64,000 nucleotides of DNA from Thermodesulfobium acidiphilum (GCF_003057965.1 NZ_CP020921.1:1437001-1501000); one strand, 5' to 3'. Positions 17,480 to 28,265 are shown, numbered from the stretch's first letter. The notes: generated from the sequence alone by a model not told the origin. Numbers and translations are program-made.

Positions 17480-19555
17480 TCACTGATTTCTTACTATCTT
17501 TTTCCAATTCCACAATCTAAAAAACGGCAATGATATTAAGTTTAACAACGCTTTTCTGTTATCTCTAAGTTTCTTATCCTCCACATTAACAAGAACATTT
17601 TCAAAAAAAGTGTGAATTGATCCAGAAAGATTAATGATTATGTTTAAAATCTCATCGTACTTTTTGTTTAGTATTGCATCTTCCAAATTATCTTTATTAT
17701 TGATAAATTTTTCATAAAGGTCCCTTTCATCTCTCTCAACTAACAAAGATGGATCAAATGCTACCAGTTCTTCTTTTTCCGAAATAATTCTTCCAAGTCG
17801 AATAATAGTGCTTACAATATCAAAGAAATCTTTTCTCTTAGACCATTCAGTAAGAACGTCCAATCTTCTTTTAGCCTTTACAGGTGAAGACGTAATATCC
17901 AGAACAGCGTCAACCAAGTCGTATCTGTAACCCATATCAATAAACAAAGACGACATCCTGATTTTCATAAAGTTAATTAACTGACTAATGTCCCTTGAAG
18001 GGAGGGTAGTTATATATGAAATAGAATTCAGGGCAAAGTTAAATATTTCTTCAAGTTCGTTTTCATAACCATTATCCATCAATATTCTCAACACTCCAGC
18101 ACTTGCTCTTCTTTGACCATATGGATCCCCTGCACCTGACGGAGTCAAATTATTCAAAAAAGACATAAAAAGGTGATCGCATTTGTCAGAAAAGGAAAAT
18201 AACTTACCTAATAAAGTAGTAGGAAGAGGGGATTTCATGTTTATTGGCAAATAATGCTCCTCTATTGCAAGTGCAATTTCAGGATCTATCCCTTCCTTTT
18301 CAGCATAAATTCTCCCCATTGTACCTTGTAATTCTGGAAATTCAAAAACCATCTGAGTAACAAGATCACACTTCAAAAGCGTCGATGAATTTTTTATCAA
18401 CTCTTCATCAAGATTTATATTAAAAAACCTATTAAACGCAAGAGATAGTTCTCTAATTCTAAAAGTTTTGTCTAAATAGTTTCCTAACCCTTCCAGGTAA
18501 GAAACGCTAACGAGATCGTCTAATCTGTCCCTTAACTTTTTCGTTAAATCCTTTTTCATGAAAAACATTGCATCTGAAAGCCTCGCTTTTAAAACCTTTT
18601 CGTTTCCGGCTCTAACTATCTTTGTATCCTTATTTACACCATTTATTATTCCTACAAAATTGGGCATTATCTCGTTATTGTTATCTACTACAGCAAAATA
18701 TCTTTGATGCCTTGCCATTACAGTTGTAAGAACTTCTCTAGGAAGATTTAAAAAATCAGGATTAAATGAACCCAAAAATGCCTTAGGACTTTCAACCAAA
18801 AACAATACCTCTTTTAAAAGATTCTGATCATAAACAATTTTTTTATCCTTATCCAAAACTTTTTTAATTTCAAGTTCTATAGTCTTTGCTCTTTCGTTCT
18901 GATCGATGATAATATTTTTTTCTTTCATAATATTAAAGTAATCTTCAATCGATTTTACTTCATACTGCTCATTGGGAGTAAATCTCTCAAGATAAGTAAA
19001 TTTATCTGATTCCAATTTCCCAAGATGAACCTTAACATACCCTGAATCAGAAAGAGATAAGATCCATCTTATTGGTCTTACAAATCTAATTTTAGCTCCC
19101 CATCTCATACTCTTTGTCATTTTCAATTCTGAAATTACTCTGGGTAAAATATTGGGAATAATATCTGAAACCTTTAGGCCTTTATCTATTTTATAAAATA
19201 CTACATATTCTCCACCTTCACTCTTGTCAATCTTTACATTATCAATAGAAATATTAAATTTTTCAACAAATTTAAACAGCGCAGGCATAGGCTTCATGTT
19301 AGAGTCATAAGCAAATCTTACAGGAGGTCCTTTTACTTTTTGTTTTGTTTCCGGAGTAAAATCAGGCAAATTAGAAAACAAAACAATTCTTCTAGGAGTA
19401 ACATAACATTCTGTGTTTTGTCTTATCATTTCAAAATCCTTGCTACCAAATATCTCTGAAAATTTGTTTAAGAATATCTCTTTAAAGTCTTTACAAACGC
19501 TCGATGCAAAGTTAGATGGCATCTCTTCACAACCTATTTCCAACAAGTACTTCAT
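17480..19555 (-). CDS. glyS: glycine--tRNA ligase beta subunit
   Basis: 691 residues, the usual size. N-terminal YLLEIGCEEMPS, MRWG..FVRPIRWI..L, the HHxxH-like region MARHQRYF, and a C-terminal anticodon-binding domain are seen. It forms the alpha2-beta2 enzyme with GlyQ, encoded 63 nt upstream. The Shine-Dalgarno before the ATG is weak and distant. Confidence 0.97.
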   Translation of the reverse strand: MKYLLEIGCEEMPSNFASSVCKDFKEIFLNKFSEIFGSKDFEMIRQNTECYVTPRRIVLFSNLPDFTPETKQKVKGPPVRFAYDSNMKPMPALFKFVEKFNISIDNVKIDKSEGGEYVVFYKIDKGLKVSDIIPNILPRVISELKMTKSMRWGAKIRFVRPIRWILSLSDSGYVKVHLGKLESDKFTYLERFTPNEQYEVKSIEDYFNIMKEKNIIIDQNERAKTIELEIKKVLDKDKKIVYDQNLLKEVLFLVESPKAFLGSFNPDFLNLPREVLTTVMARHQRYFAVVDNNNEIMPNFVGIINGVNKDTKIVRAGNEKVLKARLSDAMFFMKKDLTKKLRDRLDDLVSVSYLEGLGNYLDKTFRIRELSLAFNRFFNINLDEELIKNSSTLLKCDLVTQMVFEFPELQGTMGRIYAEKEGIDPEIALAIEEHYLPINMKSPLPTTLLGKLFSFSDKCDHLFMSFLNNLTPSGAGDPYGQRRASAGVLRILMDNGYENELEEIFNFALNSISYITTLPSRDISQLINFMKIRMSSLFIDMGYRYDLVDAVLDITSSPVKAKRRLDVLTEWSKRKDFFDIVSTIIRLGRIISEKEELVAFDPSLLVERDERDLYEKFINNKDNLEDAILNKKYDEILNIIINLSGSIHTFFENVLVNVEDKKLRDNRKALLNLISLPFFRLWNWKKIVRNQ

Positions 19556-19618
19556 ACTTTTATCTACATTTCCTCTCTTTCTTTAAGATAATATGCTTTA
19601 AATTAAACATCTTTACTT

Positions 19619-20500
19619 TTATTTTTTATTCTCTTTATTATTTTTCTCAGCAATTGCTACTCTTTTTGCAACTTCTTTTGCTAGATTTCTAACTCTTGAT
19701 ATATAATGAGTCCTTTCTAATACTCCAATCGCACCCCTTGCGTCCAAAAGGTTAAAGTTATGCGAACACTTAAGCACATAATCATAAGCAGGTCTTATCA
19801 AATCTAATTCTATTAACCTTAAAGCTTCTTCCTCATAATCATCAAAGTGCCTTTTTAGCATCAGAATATCAGCTTCTTCAAAATTAAATTTTGACCATTC
19901 TACTTCACTATTAAAATGAATATCGCGATAGGTTACTTTATCGTTAATTTTTATGTCAAAAACATTGTCTACATCCTGTAGATAAAGAGCTATCCTTTCT
20001 AACCCATAGGTTATTTCAAGAGAAATAGGGTCAAGATCTATTCCACCAGCCTGTTGAAAATAGGTAAACTGGGTTATTTCCATACCATCCAACCACACCT
20101 CCCAACCTATCCCCCAAGCGCCAAGAGTCGGAGATTCCCAATCATCTTCTACAAACCTAATATCGTGTTTTTTTACATCAAGGCCTAAAGCCTCAAGACT
20201 TCTTATGTATATATCCTGAGTAAACGTTGGGGCAGGCTTTAATATAACCTGAAACTGATAATAGTGTTGTAGTCTATTAGGATTTTCTCCATATCTACCA
20301 TCAGTAGGCCTTCTAGAGGGCTCAACATAACAGGTATTCCAGCTATCTGGTCCCAAAACCCTTAGAAAAGTTGAAGGATTCATTGTTCCAGCCCCTTTTT
20401 CCACATCATACGGCTGAAGCAACACGCACCCATTCTTTGTCCAAAAATCTTGAAGTTTTAATATGATCTGTTGAAAATTTAATTTTTTGATTTCAAACAC
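19619..20500 (-). CDS. glyQ: glycine--tRNA ligase alpha subunit
   Basis: About 290 residues; catalytic subunit. [40 protein letters not shown] and [19 protein letters not shown] are near-invariant in the family. The GTG at 20500 overlaps the AGGAGGTG Shine-Dalgarno; counting from that site, the codon at the ideal distance is an ATC at 20491 (six bases), which also matches the usual N-terminus of the family. The true start is therefore open. It overlaps the end of the glycosyltransferase gene, suggesting coupled translation. Confidence 0.96.
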   Translation of the reverse strand: MFEIKKLNFQQIILKLQDFWTKNGCVLLQPYDVEKGAGTMNPSTFLRVLGPDSWNTCYVEPSRRPTDGRYGENPNRLQHYYQFQVILKPAPTFTQDIYIRSLEALGLDVKKHDIRFVEDDWESPTLGAWGIGWEVWLDGMEITQFTYFQQAGGIDLDPISLEITYGLERIALYLQDVDNVFDIKINDKVTYRDIHFNSEVEWSKFNFEEADILMLKRHFDDYEEEALRLIELDLIRPAYDYVLKCSHNFNLLDARGAIGVLERTHYISRVRNLAKEVAKRVAIAEKNNKENKK

Positions 20501-21947
20501 CTCCTAAACGTTTTGGGGAAACCCATGTACTAGGTTTGTTATCAAACAAAACCCTTTTAAAAACAAAAAACATTATAAACATCCAGGTTAACATATAAAG
20601 GGAAAAAAATAGAGAAAGTAAGATTCTTTTCATAAAACCGATATTAAAATAATCTTTTAAAAAAAACATTGAAATTGGAAATAATAATGCTGGATAAGAC
20701 AAGATGATAACTAAAAGTATTAAAATATCACCTTTTCCAAAGATTAATAATCCTATTTCTTCAAACATAGATAGTATAGCAAAAAAAGGTATTAAAAATT
20801 CTGAAATAAAAAAAAGAAAAAAATCAAGGTTAGATTTTGTTGATTCAAAAGAAATTTCCTTCAAACAATTATTACATCTATTTGAAATTGCTCTTCTTAG
20901 TATAAGTGCTGAATATTTAATGTATCTTCTGAGCGAACCCTCAAGCCACCTAAACCTTTGCGTCCACCATGACAAGAGATCAAAAACAGTTTGTTCATAA
21001 ACAAAGGGTTCTTCAAGAAATACTATCTTCTTCCTGTTAAAGAACAGCCTTGAAGACATTTCTAGGTCGTCTGTAATAGACTCTTCATCAAATCCATGAA
21101 CCTCTTTTAACACCTCTCTGCTAATAACCATGCCTGATCCTCGAAGTTCAACAGCCCCTCCAAAGGCATTTCTAGATTTTTGCATAAAGGAATCCAAACA
21201 CAATTCAAGATAAGATAAGTAAGAAATAAGGTTATAGTTTGGGTTTGATGAAACCTTTCTTAATTGAATCGCATCTGGTTTAAATTTGTTTATAAAATTA
21301 GAAATTTTAACCAAAGCATCTCTGTCAATAAAATATGAATCTGCATCCAACATAACAACGTAATCGCCTGAACAAAGCTCTATCCCATCGTTTAAGCTAG
21401 CCGATTTACCCGGTTTAGAATCATGAGTTCTATGTAAAACTTTAATTTCCTTGTCAGAATCAAATTCCTTTTTATATGCTAAAACAAAATCATCTACTAT
21501 TTTTCCTGTTTTATCTTCAGATCTGTCATCTACTATTATTATTTCAAAATTCCCATTCAACTCAATAATTTTTTTTAAGGTATTTTCTATAACGCTCTCC
21601 TCGTTGTGAGCACATATTAAAATGCTAAATTTATAAAAAAAGTCATTACTCTCAAGATCATTTTGCTTAGAATCGATTATATCATCCATACTCTTCAACT
21701 TCTTAATTAGAAAAAAAAGATAAATGAAAAATATTAAAATAAAAAAAACGTAAAGAGCCATTATAACCCTTCTAATATAAAACCATACAATAAAGTAAAG
21801 GAGGATAAATATCAACGATAAAATTGATTTGTACTTTGTTAAATTAAAAAGTATAAAAGACATCACTTTTAATCTGAGTTCTTCTGATCTCTCCTGTTCA
21901 AAACATACAATATTTTTGTTCTCTATTTTCTTTTGATTAATTTTCAC
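20493..21947 (-). CDS. membrane glycosyltransferase, family 2
   Basis: 484 residues. Two N-terminal membrane helices (about 38-85) are followed by a GT-A domain: [37 protein letters not shown] (the DxD), a [11 protein letters not shown] segment with catalytic Asp, and QRFRWLEGS (QxxRW). Three or four helices close the C-terminus. This is the architecture of processive or polyprenol-linked sugar transferases (cellulose-synthase or N-acetylglucosaminyltransferase type). Substrate unknown. GTG start close to AGAAGGT; an ATT two codons later is better spaced. It sits with a GT4 and an MFS gene inside an otherwise housekeeping cluster. Confidence 0.9.
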   Translation of the reverse strand: MKINQKKIENKNIVCFEQERSEELRLKVMSFILFNLTKYKSILSLIFILLYFIVWFYIRRVIMALYVFFILIFFIYLFFLIKKLKSMDDIIDSKQNDLESNDFFYKFSILICAHNEESVIENTLKKIIELNGNFEIIIVDDRSEDKTGKIVDDFVLAYKKEFDSDKEIKVLHRTHDSKPGKSASLNDGIELCSGDYVVMLDADSYFIDRDALVKISNFINKFKPDAIQLRKVSSNPNYNLISYLSYLELCLDSFMQKSRNAFGGAVELRGSGMVISREVLKEVHGFDEESITDDLEMSSRLFFNRKKIVFLEEPFVYEQTVFDLLSWWTQRFRWLEGSLRRYIKYSALILRRAISNRCNNCLKEISFESTKSNLDFFLFFISEFLIPFFAILSMFEEIGLLIFGKGDILILLVIILSYPALLFPISMFFLKDYFNIGFMKRILLSLFFSLYMLTWMFIMFFVFKRVLFDNKPSTWVSPKRLGGV

Positions 21948-21991
21948 ACCTTCTAAATAATTTGATAAAAAATATTTATTTATTCAAATAT

Positions 21992-23113
21992 TCAAACTTT
22001 GCTTTTCTCCAAAAACTTCCTGAAATTTATTACATTATAGTAAACATCTTCCAAAATTTGTATCTGTCTAAATATATTAAAGTTACTTATAATTCTTTCT
22101 CTTGCTTTACTAGAAAACTTACTTCTTAGTTCTTCGTTTTGATAACTAATCTTTAAAGCATGAATTAATTCATCCTTTAATTTCATAGGGTTAAGCAGTA
22201 TTCCAGAATCCTGAAGTGCATCCTGTGTAGCTCCTACATTTGTTGCTATACACATCAATTTGGAACTCATTGCCTCTAAAAGAGCTAGAGGAAGCCCCTC
22301 TATTGATGACGGCAAAACAAAGACATCACTAGACCTAAAAATTTCTTGTTTTCTATCCTGATTTGCTTCGCCAAAAAATATTATGTTTTCGCTATTAAAA
22401 TCCCTCTTCAATTTTAAAAGATCAATTCCATCACCAACAATCAGTAGTTTAACTTTTTCAGGAAAGTTGTTCTCCAAAAAAGCCTCACATAAAACTTTTA
22501 CATTCTTCTCAGGGCTTATCCTCCCTAAATAAAGAAAAAGAAAATCAGCATTCAACCTTTCTTTCAAATCAGAATAACCTGGGGAATATTTTATAGGATC
22601 TACTCCGTTTGGTATTATTTGAAGTTTTTCTTTTTTTACTCCTTTTTCCATTAGAAAATCGCTTTGTACGGATGAAAGAGTAATAATTTTATCATAATTA
22701 CTCAAAAAAGGAGCATAAACGTTGTAAACAACTTGTGAAAAAACACCCCAAAGAGTTTTGTTTTTATCAAAAGGCGGATGGAATGTAGCAATTACTGGAA
22801 TATCGTCGAATATATCCGGGATAAAAAAATCTAAAAAGGAAAGGGTTAAAGATATATGAATACAATCGGGCTTCACAGACTTTACAATGTCTTTTAGTTT
22901 TCTTATTGTTGAAGGAGCTATCATAATATACGGCTGAGTTTTGAATAGATAAGGCAAAAAACTTCTATCTTTTTCATCCTCACCTTCATCAAAAAGTAAT
23001 AGATGAACGCTGTGACCTCTTTCGTCAAGTTTTTCTTTTATTTCCTGCACATAAACCGAATTGCCATCAATTGGAGAAAGTCTGCCAAGAATTAGTATTT
23101 TAAGTTTATTCAA
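21992..23113 (-). CDS. glycosyltransferase family 4 (GT-B fold)
   Basis: 373 residues, cytoplasmic. N-terminal KILILGRLSPIDGNSVYVQEI (donor-fold start), IPNGVDPIKYSPG, FLYLGRISPEKNVKVL, and the C-terminal E-x7-E motif in PSSIEGLPLALLEAMSSKLMCIA. Likely transfers a nucleotide-activated sugar to a lipid or polysaccharide acceptor; substrate unknown. TTG start with GGAGG nine bases upstream. Its start overlaps the MFS gene end by eight bases. Confidence 0.9.
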   Translation of the reverse strand: MNKLKILILGRLSPIDGNSVYVQEIKEKLDERGHSVHLLLFDEGEDEKDRSFLPYLFKTQPYIMIAPSTIRKLKDIVKSVKPDCIHISLTLSFLDFFIPDIFDDIPVIATFHPPFDKNKTLWGVFSQVVYNVYAPFLSNYDKIITLSSVQSDFLMEKGVKKEKLQIIPNGVDPIKYSPGYSDLKERLNADFLFLYLGRISPEKNVKVLCEAFLENNFPEKVKLLIVGDGIDLLKLKRDFNSENIIFFGEANQDRKQEIFRSSDVFVLPSSIEGLPLALLEAMSSKLMCIATNVGATQDALQDSGILLNPMKLKDELIHALKISYQNEELRSKFSSKARERIISNFNIFRQIQILEDVYYNVINFRKFLEKSKV

Positions 23114-24302
23114 TCCTATCAGCCTCCACTGCTACAGATTTTATAGAAAAATATAAAAGTGAAGTTAAAATTCCAAGAATTAAAAAACAAATTCTTACGC
23201 CAAACATATCAGCTAATTCGCCTGCAAAAAGAATAGGAAATGTCGAAGTAAAGCTAATAAACATATTTAATATTGCAAAAACTCTTCCCCTAAAAGATTC
23301 CTTTACTACTTTTTGCATCATAGATTGAATTGGAATATTTACAAGTGCATTAGCAATACCTAACAAAAAAGAAATTATTGGTATAATAAGTATTTGAGTA
23401 ATTGTGGACATCAACACCAAACATAGGCTGGCAAACAGTATTCCTATGCTTACAATGGTGGAATTTTTAAAAGTTGGAGTTTTAATATGACCAATTATTA
23501 AAGAACCCAAAACCATTCCAAATCCTGCAGGAACAACAATTATAGAAAAATTAGCTTCACTAAGGTGAAGAACTTCTCTAACATAACCTACAGCTAAAAC
23601 GCTTACCATTCCCATCAAAGAAGTTGCAATAGATTGTTCAAGTATTAAAACCTGAATAAGCTTTGAAGACTTTATATAGGTAAAGGAGTCAAAAAGAGCC
23701 TTTCTAAAAGAGCAATACTTTACTTCTGAATGTGGTCTGTCATTTGGTAAAATTGAAGAAACAATAGCAGCTGCCAAATAAGACATAGCTGTAAGCACCA
23801 CAGCCACTTTTATACCAAAAAATAACACAACTGGACTAATAGCAGCAAAACCAAGTATAAATGACATTACCCATGTAACGTTAAAGAGTGAGTTGGCAGC
23901 TGACAAATTTTTTTTCGATGCAGTTTTTGGTATCATTGCAAATTCTGCTGGAGCAAATATAACAATCAAAGAAGCTATTAAAAAGCTATAAAAATAAATT
24001 GCAAATAAATTTTCTAGAAAAAAAACTAATAAAATAGATAACAAACTTCTTAAAATGTTTATTGAAACCAGGATAAACTTTCTGTCTACCTTATCTAAAA
24101 AAACACCTATAAAAGGAGCTATCACCACAGATGGCAGGGCAAAGGACACCATAAGTGACGAAACGCTAATATTTGTATTGGTTATATTTGAAACTGCAAT
24201 CATTAAAGCTGCCATTAAAAATTTATCCGAAAACTGTGAAAAAATCTGCGCTATCCACAATCTTAAAAAGTATTTATCTTCAAAAAGCCAGACTCTATTC
24301 AT
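23106..24302 (-). CDS. MFS transporter (macrolide-efflux/enterobactin-exporter type)
   Basis: 398 residues with about twelve membrane helices. The cytoplasmic loop motif G-x3-D-x-x-x-R appears as GVFLDKVDRKFILV, and the second half has VKESFRGRVFAILNM, as in the MFS_3/EntS-like efflux proteins. Substrate unknown. The ATG at 24302 follows AAAAGGA by about five bases and is preferred over TTG 24317. It overlaps the recO stop by eight bases. Confidence 0.87.
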   Translation of the reverse strand: MNRVWLFEDKYFLRLWIAQIFSQFSDKFLMAALMIAVSNITNTNISVSSLMVSFALPSVVIAPFIGVFLDKVDRKFILVSINILRSLLSILLVFFLENLFAIYFYSFLIASLIVIFAPAEFAMIPKTASKKNLSAANSLFNVTWVMSFILGFAAISPVVLFFGIKVAVVLTAMSYLAAAIVSSILPNDRPHSEVKYCSFRKALFDSFTYIKSSKLIQVLILEQSIATSLMGMVSVLAVGYVREVLHLSEANFSIIVVPAGFGMVLGSLIIGHIKTPTFKNSTIVSIGILFASLCLVLMSTITQILIIPIISFLLGIANALVNIPIQSMMQKVVKESFRGRVFAILNMFISFTSTFPILFAGELADMFGVRICFLILGILTSLLYFSIKSVAVEADRIE

Positions 24303-24831
24303 AAAATTCCTTTTCAATTAACTTTATCGATTTTGGCAAATAGCCTAGAATTTCAATCATTTGCTTCTTCAAAGCCTTAAAATCACTAATATCTTTTTCA
24401 TAGTGCAATTCATCTACAAAACCAGCATAATAAAATTCTTCCTTCAAGGATTTTACAAACCAATCAAGGTCTTTAAATTGCGTTTCGTTCTCAAAAAAAA
24501 TGTTCGCATACACTCTTTTAACAGACTCAAAAGCACCCCTTGCAATCTTATCTATAATATCCAAATACGAAGAGAGTAAAATTGATTGCCTAAAGGAGCC
24601 TATGTTAGGCGATCTTATTATACTATATTCATTTAATATCATAATCTCTCCCTTTGTTTTAACAAGTTCAACATCCATAAATGTGCCTGGAAAAATTAAT
24701 TTTCTAAATATAGCCTTCTTACTACCCTTCAGGAGAGCTGGTAAAGAACCAAAACTATCAGTTAAAATTTTAACAATAAAACTATTCTCTTTAATAGGAT
24801 AAGATCTTAAAAAAATCCCCTGTTCTATCAT
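24295..24831 (-). CDS. recO: DNA repair protein RecO, short form
   Basis: 178 residues, against about 240-250 for typical RecO. The N-terminal OB domain is clear (GIFLRSYPIKENSFIVKILTDSFG, then LLKGSKK and LFPG-like LIFPGTFMDVEL). The helical C-terminal half is shortened and the four-cysteine zinc finger of many homologues is missing. RecO loads RecA onto SSB-coated DNA with RecR. It begins with an ATGA overlap on the cdd stop. In many genomes era lies between cdd and recO; here it does not. Confidence 0.82.
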   Translation of the reverse strand: MIEQGIFLRSYPIKENSFIVKILTDSFGSLPALLKGSKKAIFRKLIFPGTFMDVELVKTKGEIMILNEYSIIRSPNIGSFRQSILLSSYLDIIDKIARGAFESVKRVYANIFFENETQFKDLDWFVKSLKEEFYYAGFVDELHYEKDISDFKALKKQMIEILGYLPKSIKLIEKEFYE

Positions 24832-25274
24832 TTATGCAAGCTAAATGGGTGTCTTAAAAGATCCGAAAAAGGTATAACCCTTATTTCTTTACTAGAAATT
24901 AGAATGATTGGAAAATTACTATCCACAAATTCAGACATAACCTGAAGGCAACATCCACATGGATATGGCAAAATATCTTTATTATATACTGCAAGACATA
25001 AAAAACTTCGCTCTCCAGAAGAAAGAGCTTTAAAAAAAGCTACTCTCTCTGCGCAAACAGTAGACCCATAAGAAGAGTTCTCTATATTACAACCCTGAAC
25101 TATGCTTTTATTTTCCAACAACAAACCAGCTCCAACCGCAAACCTTGAGTAGGGTGAATAAGAATACATTGAAGCATTTTTAGCTTCATTTATAAGTGTT
25201 TCTATTAAATCTTTATAAATTTTATTTTTAGAACCTAAAAGCAAATTTACTTCCTTCTCTATATCCAAAATCAC
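24828..25274 (-). CDS. cdd: cytidine deaminase
   Basis: 148 residues. YSYSPYSRFAVGAGLL, the zinc-binding and catalytic STVCAERVA (C-A-E), and PCGCCLQVMSEF (P-C-x-x-C) are all present, as in homotetrameric cytidine deaminases of pyrimidine salvage. The N-terminus has about 20 residues more than usual. GTG start behind GGAGTGCA. It is placed between pyrG and recO and followed by an ATGA overlap. Confidence 0.94.
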   Translation of the reverse strand: MILDIEKEVNLLLGSKNKIYKDLIETLINEAKNASMYSYSPYSRFAVGAGLLLENKSIVQGCNIENSSYGSTVCAERVAFFKALSSGERSFLCLAVYNKDILPYPCGCCLQVMSEFVDSNFPIILISSKEIRVIPFSDLLRHPFSLHK

Positions 25275-25321
25275 TGCACTCCAAATAAAATTTAAGAATA
25301 ACCAGACCTCTACTTATTGAC

Positions 25322-25348
25322 TTAAAAAAGCTTTAAAGAAAAAGCTTT
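25322..25348 (-). terminator. intrinsic terminator after pyrG
   Basis: On the minus strand AAAGCTTT (25348-25341), a 6-nt spacer and a second AAAGCTTT (25334-25327) can pair as an 8-bp stem followed by TTTTTT. It lies three bases after the pyrG stop. Confidence 0.5.
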
Positions 25349-25351
25349 AAA

Positions 25352-26977
25352 TTATAATTTATCAGATATTGCAACTTTCATAAAATCAAAAAACAATGGA
25401 TGAGGCTTGTTAGGTCTCGACTTAAATTCTGGGTGAAATTGGGTTCCCAAATACCATTTGTGACCTCTTAACTCTACAATTTCTACTAGATTTTTTTCCT
25501 CAAATATGCCGCTAGCAATCATACCGTGTTCTTCAAAATCTTTTTTAAATAAATTATTGAATTCATATCTATGCCTGTGCCTTTCGAAAACCAAATCCTG
25601 GTTGTATGCGCGCTTTGCAAGAGTATTATCCACCAGTTTACATGGAAATGCCCCGAGCCTCATCGTAGCCCCCTTATCAACTATCCTCTTCTGTTCTTCC
25701 ATCAAATCAATCACAGGAAATTTTGTATTTTCATCAAATTCTGTGCTATTTGCACCTTTTAATCCAAGTACATTTCTCGCAAATTCAATACACATAATCT
25801 GCATACCCAAACATAATCCAAAATACGGAATGTTGTTTTCACGAGCAAATCTTGCTGTCAATATTTTGCCCTCAATACCTCTAACCCCAAAACCACCAGG
25901 AACCACAATGCCCTTTACTCCTTCAAGCATTTTTCTAGCATCATCCATAGAGTTGATATTTTCTGTATTTATCCATCTAATTTTTAATTCGTATCCTAAA
26001 TGTAAACTGCTGTGTCTCAAAGATTCCACTACGCTAATATAAGAATCAGGCAATCCAACGTATTTACCTGCAATAGCAATTTCAACCATATCCTTTAAAT
26101 TCTTAGCCATTTCAATTATTCTAATCCAACTATCTAATTGAGGTTCTACATATGGTTCAATCTTTAGTTTATTTGCTACTAGTTTGCTTAATTTGTTGGA
26201 CTCAAGCATAATTGGCGCCTCATAAATTACATGTCTTACGTCTTCTAGTGGGATTACTGCTTCGGGATCTACATCACAGAATAGAGATATTTTCTCCCTT
26301 ATGGAATTATTAATAGATTTCTCTGATCTAAGTATTATTATATCGGGTTGAATTCCAATACTCCTTAATTCTTTGACGCTGTGTTGAGTGGGTTTTGTTT
26401 TTAGTTCTCTTGCAGCTTTTAAATAAGGAACGAGTGTTAGATGGATATAAAGAGTATTATCCCTGCCAACATCCTTTTTAAATTGTCTGATTGCCTCTAA
26501 AAATGGCTCACCCTCTATATCTCCTACTGTACCTCCAACCTCACAAATTAAAACACCTCCATCGATAAGCCTGGCAGCTTCTCTGATCTTCGACTTTATT
26601 TCATTTATTACGTGCGGCACAACCTGAACAGTACCGCCCAGAAAGTCTCCGCGCCTTTCCTTTAAAAGTATTTCCTGATAAACCATACCAGAAGTTAAAT
26701 TCGATGACTTTGTAAGATTTGTATTTATAAATCTTTCATAGTGTCCCAGATCAAGGTCAGTCTCAGCTCCATCATCAGTTACAAATACCTCACCGTGTTG
26801 ATAAGGGTTCATTGTACCTGGATCTACGTTTAAATATGGATCAAGTTTAATAACATTTACCCTTAAACCCATAGACTTCAATATTCTTCCCAAAGAAGCA
26901 ACCACTATACCCTTACCCAGAGATGAGGTAACCCCACCAGTGACGAAAACAAATTTTGTGTTATTGTCTAACTTCAT
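25352..26977 (-). CDS. pyrG: CTP synthase
   Basis: 541 residues. The amidoligase domain comes first (FVFVTGGVTSSLGKGI, then DPYLNVDPGTMNPYQHGEVFVTDDG), and a class-I glutamine amidotransferase domain second (GGFGVRG, catalytic Cys in FGLCLGMQIMCIEFARN, and HPEFKSRP with the catalytic His and Glu). It makes CTP from UTP, ATP and glutamine. Full length, all catalytic residues present. The start overlaps the CNNM gene by 17 nt. Confidence 0.98.
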   Translation of the reverse strand: MKLDNNTKFVFVTGGVTSSLGKGIVVASLGRILKSMGLRVNVIKLDPYLNVDPGTMNPYQHGEVFVTDDGAETDLDLGHYERFINTNLTKSSNLTSGMVYQEILLKERRGDFLGGTVQVVPHVINEIKSKIREAARLIDGGVLICEVGGTVGDIEGEPFLEAIRQFKKDVGRDNTLYIHLTLVPYLKAARELKTKPTQHSVKELRSIGIQPDIIILRSEKSINNSIREKISLFCDVDPEAVIPLEDVRHVIYEAPIMLESNKLSKLVANKLKIEPYVEPQLDSWIRIIEMAKNLKDMVEIAIAGKYVGLPDSYISVVESLRHSSLHLGYELKIRWINTENINSMDDARKMLEGVKGIVVPGGFGVRGIEGKILTARFARENNIPYFGLCLGMQIMCIEFARNVLGLKGANSTEFDENTKFPVIDLMEEQKRIVDKGATMRLGAFPCKLVDNTLAKRAYNQDLVFERHRHRYEFNNLFKKDFEEHGMIASGIFEEKNLVEIVELRGHKWYLGTQFHPEFKSRPNKPHPLFFDFMKVAISDKL

Positions 26978-28265
26978 CTACATCTCCTTTCTCTTTGGTA
27001 ACCAATACTTCCTTTATTCTTCTGCCATCTACTTTCAAAATTTTAAATTCGATGCCTTTAAATATTATTTTCTCGCCTTCCTTTGGTATCTTTCCAAAGA
27101 GGGCGAACAATAGGCCAGCAAGCGTTTCTTCATTGTAACCATCAATAAAATCTTCAAAATCAAAGTCAACTTTAGCCGCAAACTCTCTAAGACTCAGTCT
27201 TCCATTCGCAATAAAGCTATTTTCGTTAAAATCTTTCACGAGCGCTTCCTCATCAAAATCATATTCGTCTCTTATTTCTCCTACTATTTCTTCAACCAGA
27301 TCTTCTACCGTCAAAAGTCCTGCTGTACCTCCAAATTCATCCACTACAATAGCCATATACAATCTCTTGGCTTGAAGTTCTCTAAATAGTTCGCTAATAT
27401 TTTTCCCCTCTGGAACAAAGTAGGCTTCTCTAAGGGATGAATCAATAGTTTTAGAATAATCGGTAGATGGACCTAGATTCATAAGAATATCTTTTACATA
27501 TAAAATGCCTACAATATTATCTATGTCTTTATCATAAACAGGATATCTTGAATGTCCCTCGTTCCTTATAATTTCCAAAGTATCGCTTAAAGTAGTCCCC
27601 TTTTTTATACACACCATATCAATTCTTGGAACCATAATTTCTCTTACCACTTTATCCTTAAATTCAAAAACCCCACTTATCATTTCTTTTTCTTCCTTTT
27701 CTATAACTCCCTCTTCTTCACTTACGTTTACGAGATATCTCAGTTCACTTTCTGTAATTGACGGTAATCCTTTAATGTTCTTTATACCAAACGGAAATAA
27801 GAAAGTCTTTGATAAAGAAGTAAATAAGAAAACAAAGGGTCTACTTATATAAGTCATAAAATAAAGTGAAGATATAAAAACAAAAAATAATTTATCAGCA
27901 AAATAATAGCCAATAGTTTTTGGAACAATTTCGCCAATTACAATAATAAAAAGTGAAGAAATAATCACAGATAAAGAGGCGGCAACTGCTATAGAACCAA
28001 TGTTGTTTAAAGAAAATAACTCTATCATAAAAGACGTTACCAAAGTAGAAAGAGCAATATTAACAAAACTGCTCAATAACAAAAGAGTTGTTATTACCTC
28101 TTGAGGATGTGTCAAAAGAAAACCTGCTTTTTCATGCCCAGACTCTTTGTCATTGATCCATTGCATAATTTTTATTCTACTAGCCTTAGTAAAAACAGTT
28201 TCATTACACGACAAAAAAGCTGAGCATATAATTAAAAACAAAGTTAAAAGAAGATAAGTTATCAT
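26961..28265 (-). CDS. CNNM/CorC (hemolysin) family membrane protein with CBS domains
   Basis: 434 residues. An N-terminal DUF21 membrane domain of about four helices (residues 1-180) is followed by a CBS pair (IMVPRIDMVCI .. HSRYPVYDKDIDNIVGILYVKDIL .. IVVDEFGGTAGLLTVEDLVEEIVGEI) and a C-terminal CorC/HlyC transporter-associated domain (FIANGRLSLREF ... DG.N.ETLAGL). Family members are Mg2+ or other cation transporters. It overlaps dgkA by four bases (ATGA). Confidence 0.93.
   Translation of the reverse strand: MITYLLLTLFLIICSAFLSCNETVFTKASRIKIMQWINDKESGHEKAGFLLTHPQEVITTLLLLSSFVNIALSTLVTSFMIELFSLNNIGSIAVAASLSVIISSLFIIVIGEIVPKTIGYYFADKLFFVFISSLYFMTYISRPFVFLFTSLSKTFLFPFGIKNIKGLPSITESELRYLVNVSEEEGVIEKEEKEMISGVFEFKDKVVREIMVPRIDMVCIKKGTTLSDTLEIIRNEGHSRYPVYDKDIDNIVGILYVKDILMNLGPSTDYSKTIDSSLREAYFVPEGKNISELFRELQAKRLYMAIVVDEFGGTAGLLTVEDLVEEIVGEIRDEYDFDEEALVKDFNENSFIANGRLSLREFAAKVDFDFEDFIDGYNEETLAGLLFALFGKIPKEGEKIIFKGIEFKILKVDGRRIKEVLVTKEKGDVDEVRQ

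Noticed and set aside
25322-25348. pyrG attenuator or riboswitch
   Set aside because: The hairpin is after the pyrG stop codon, not in its leader, so termination is the simpler reading.
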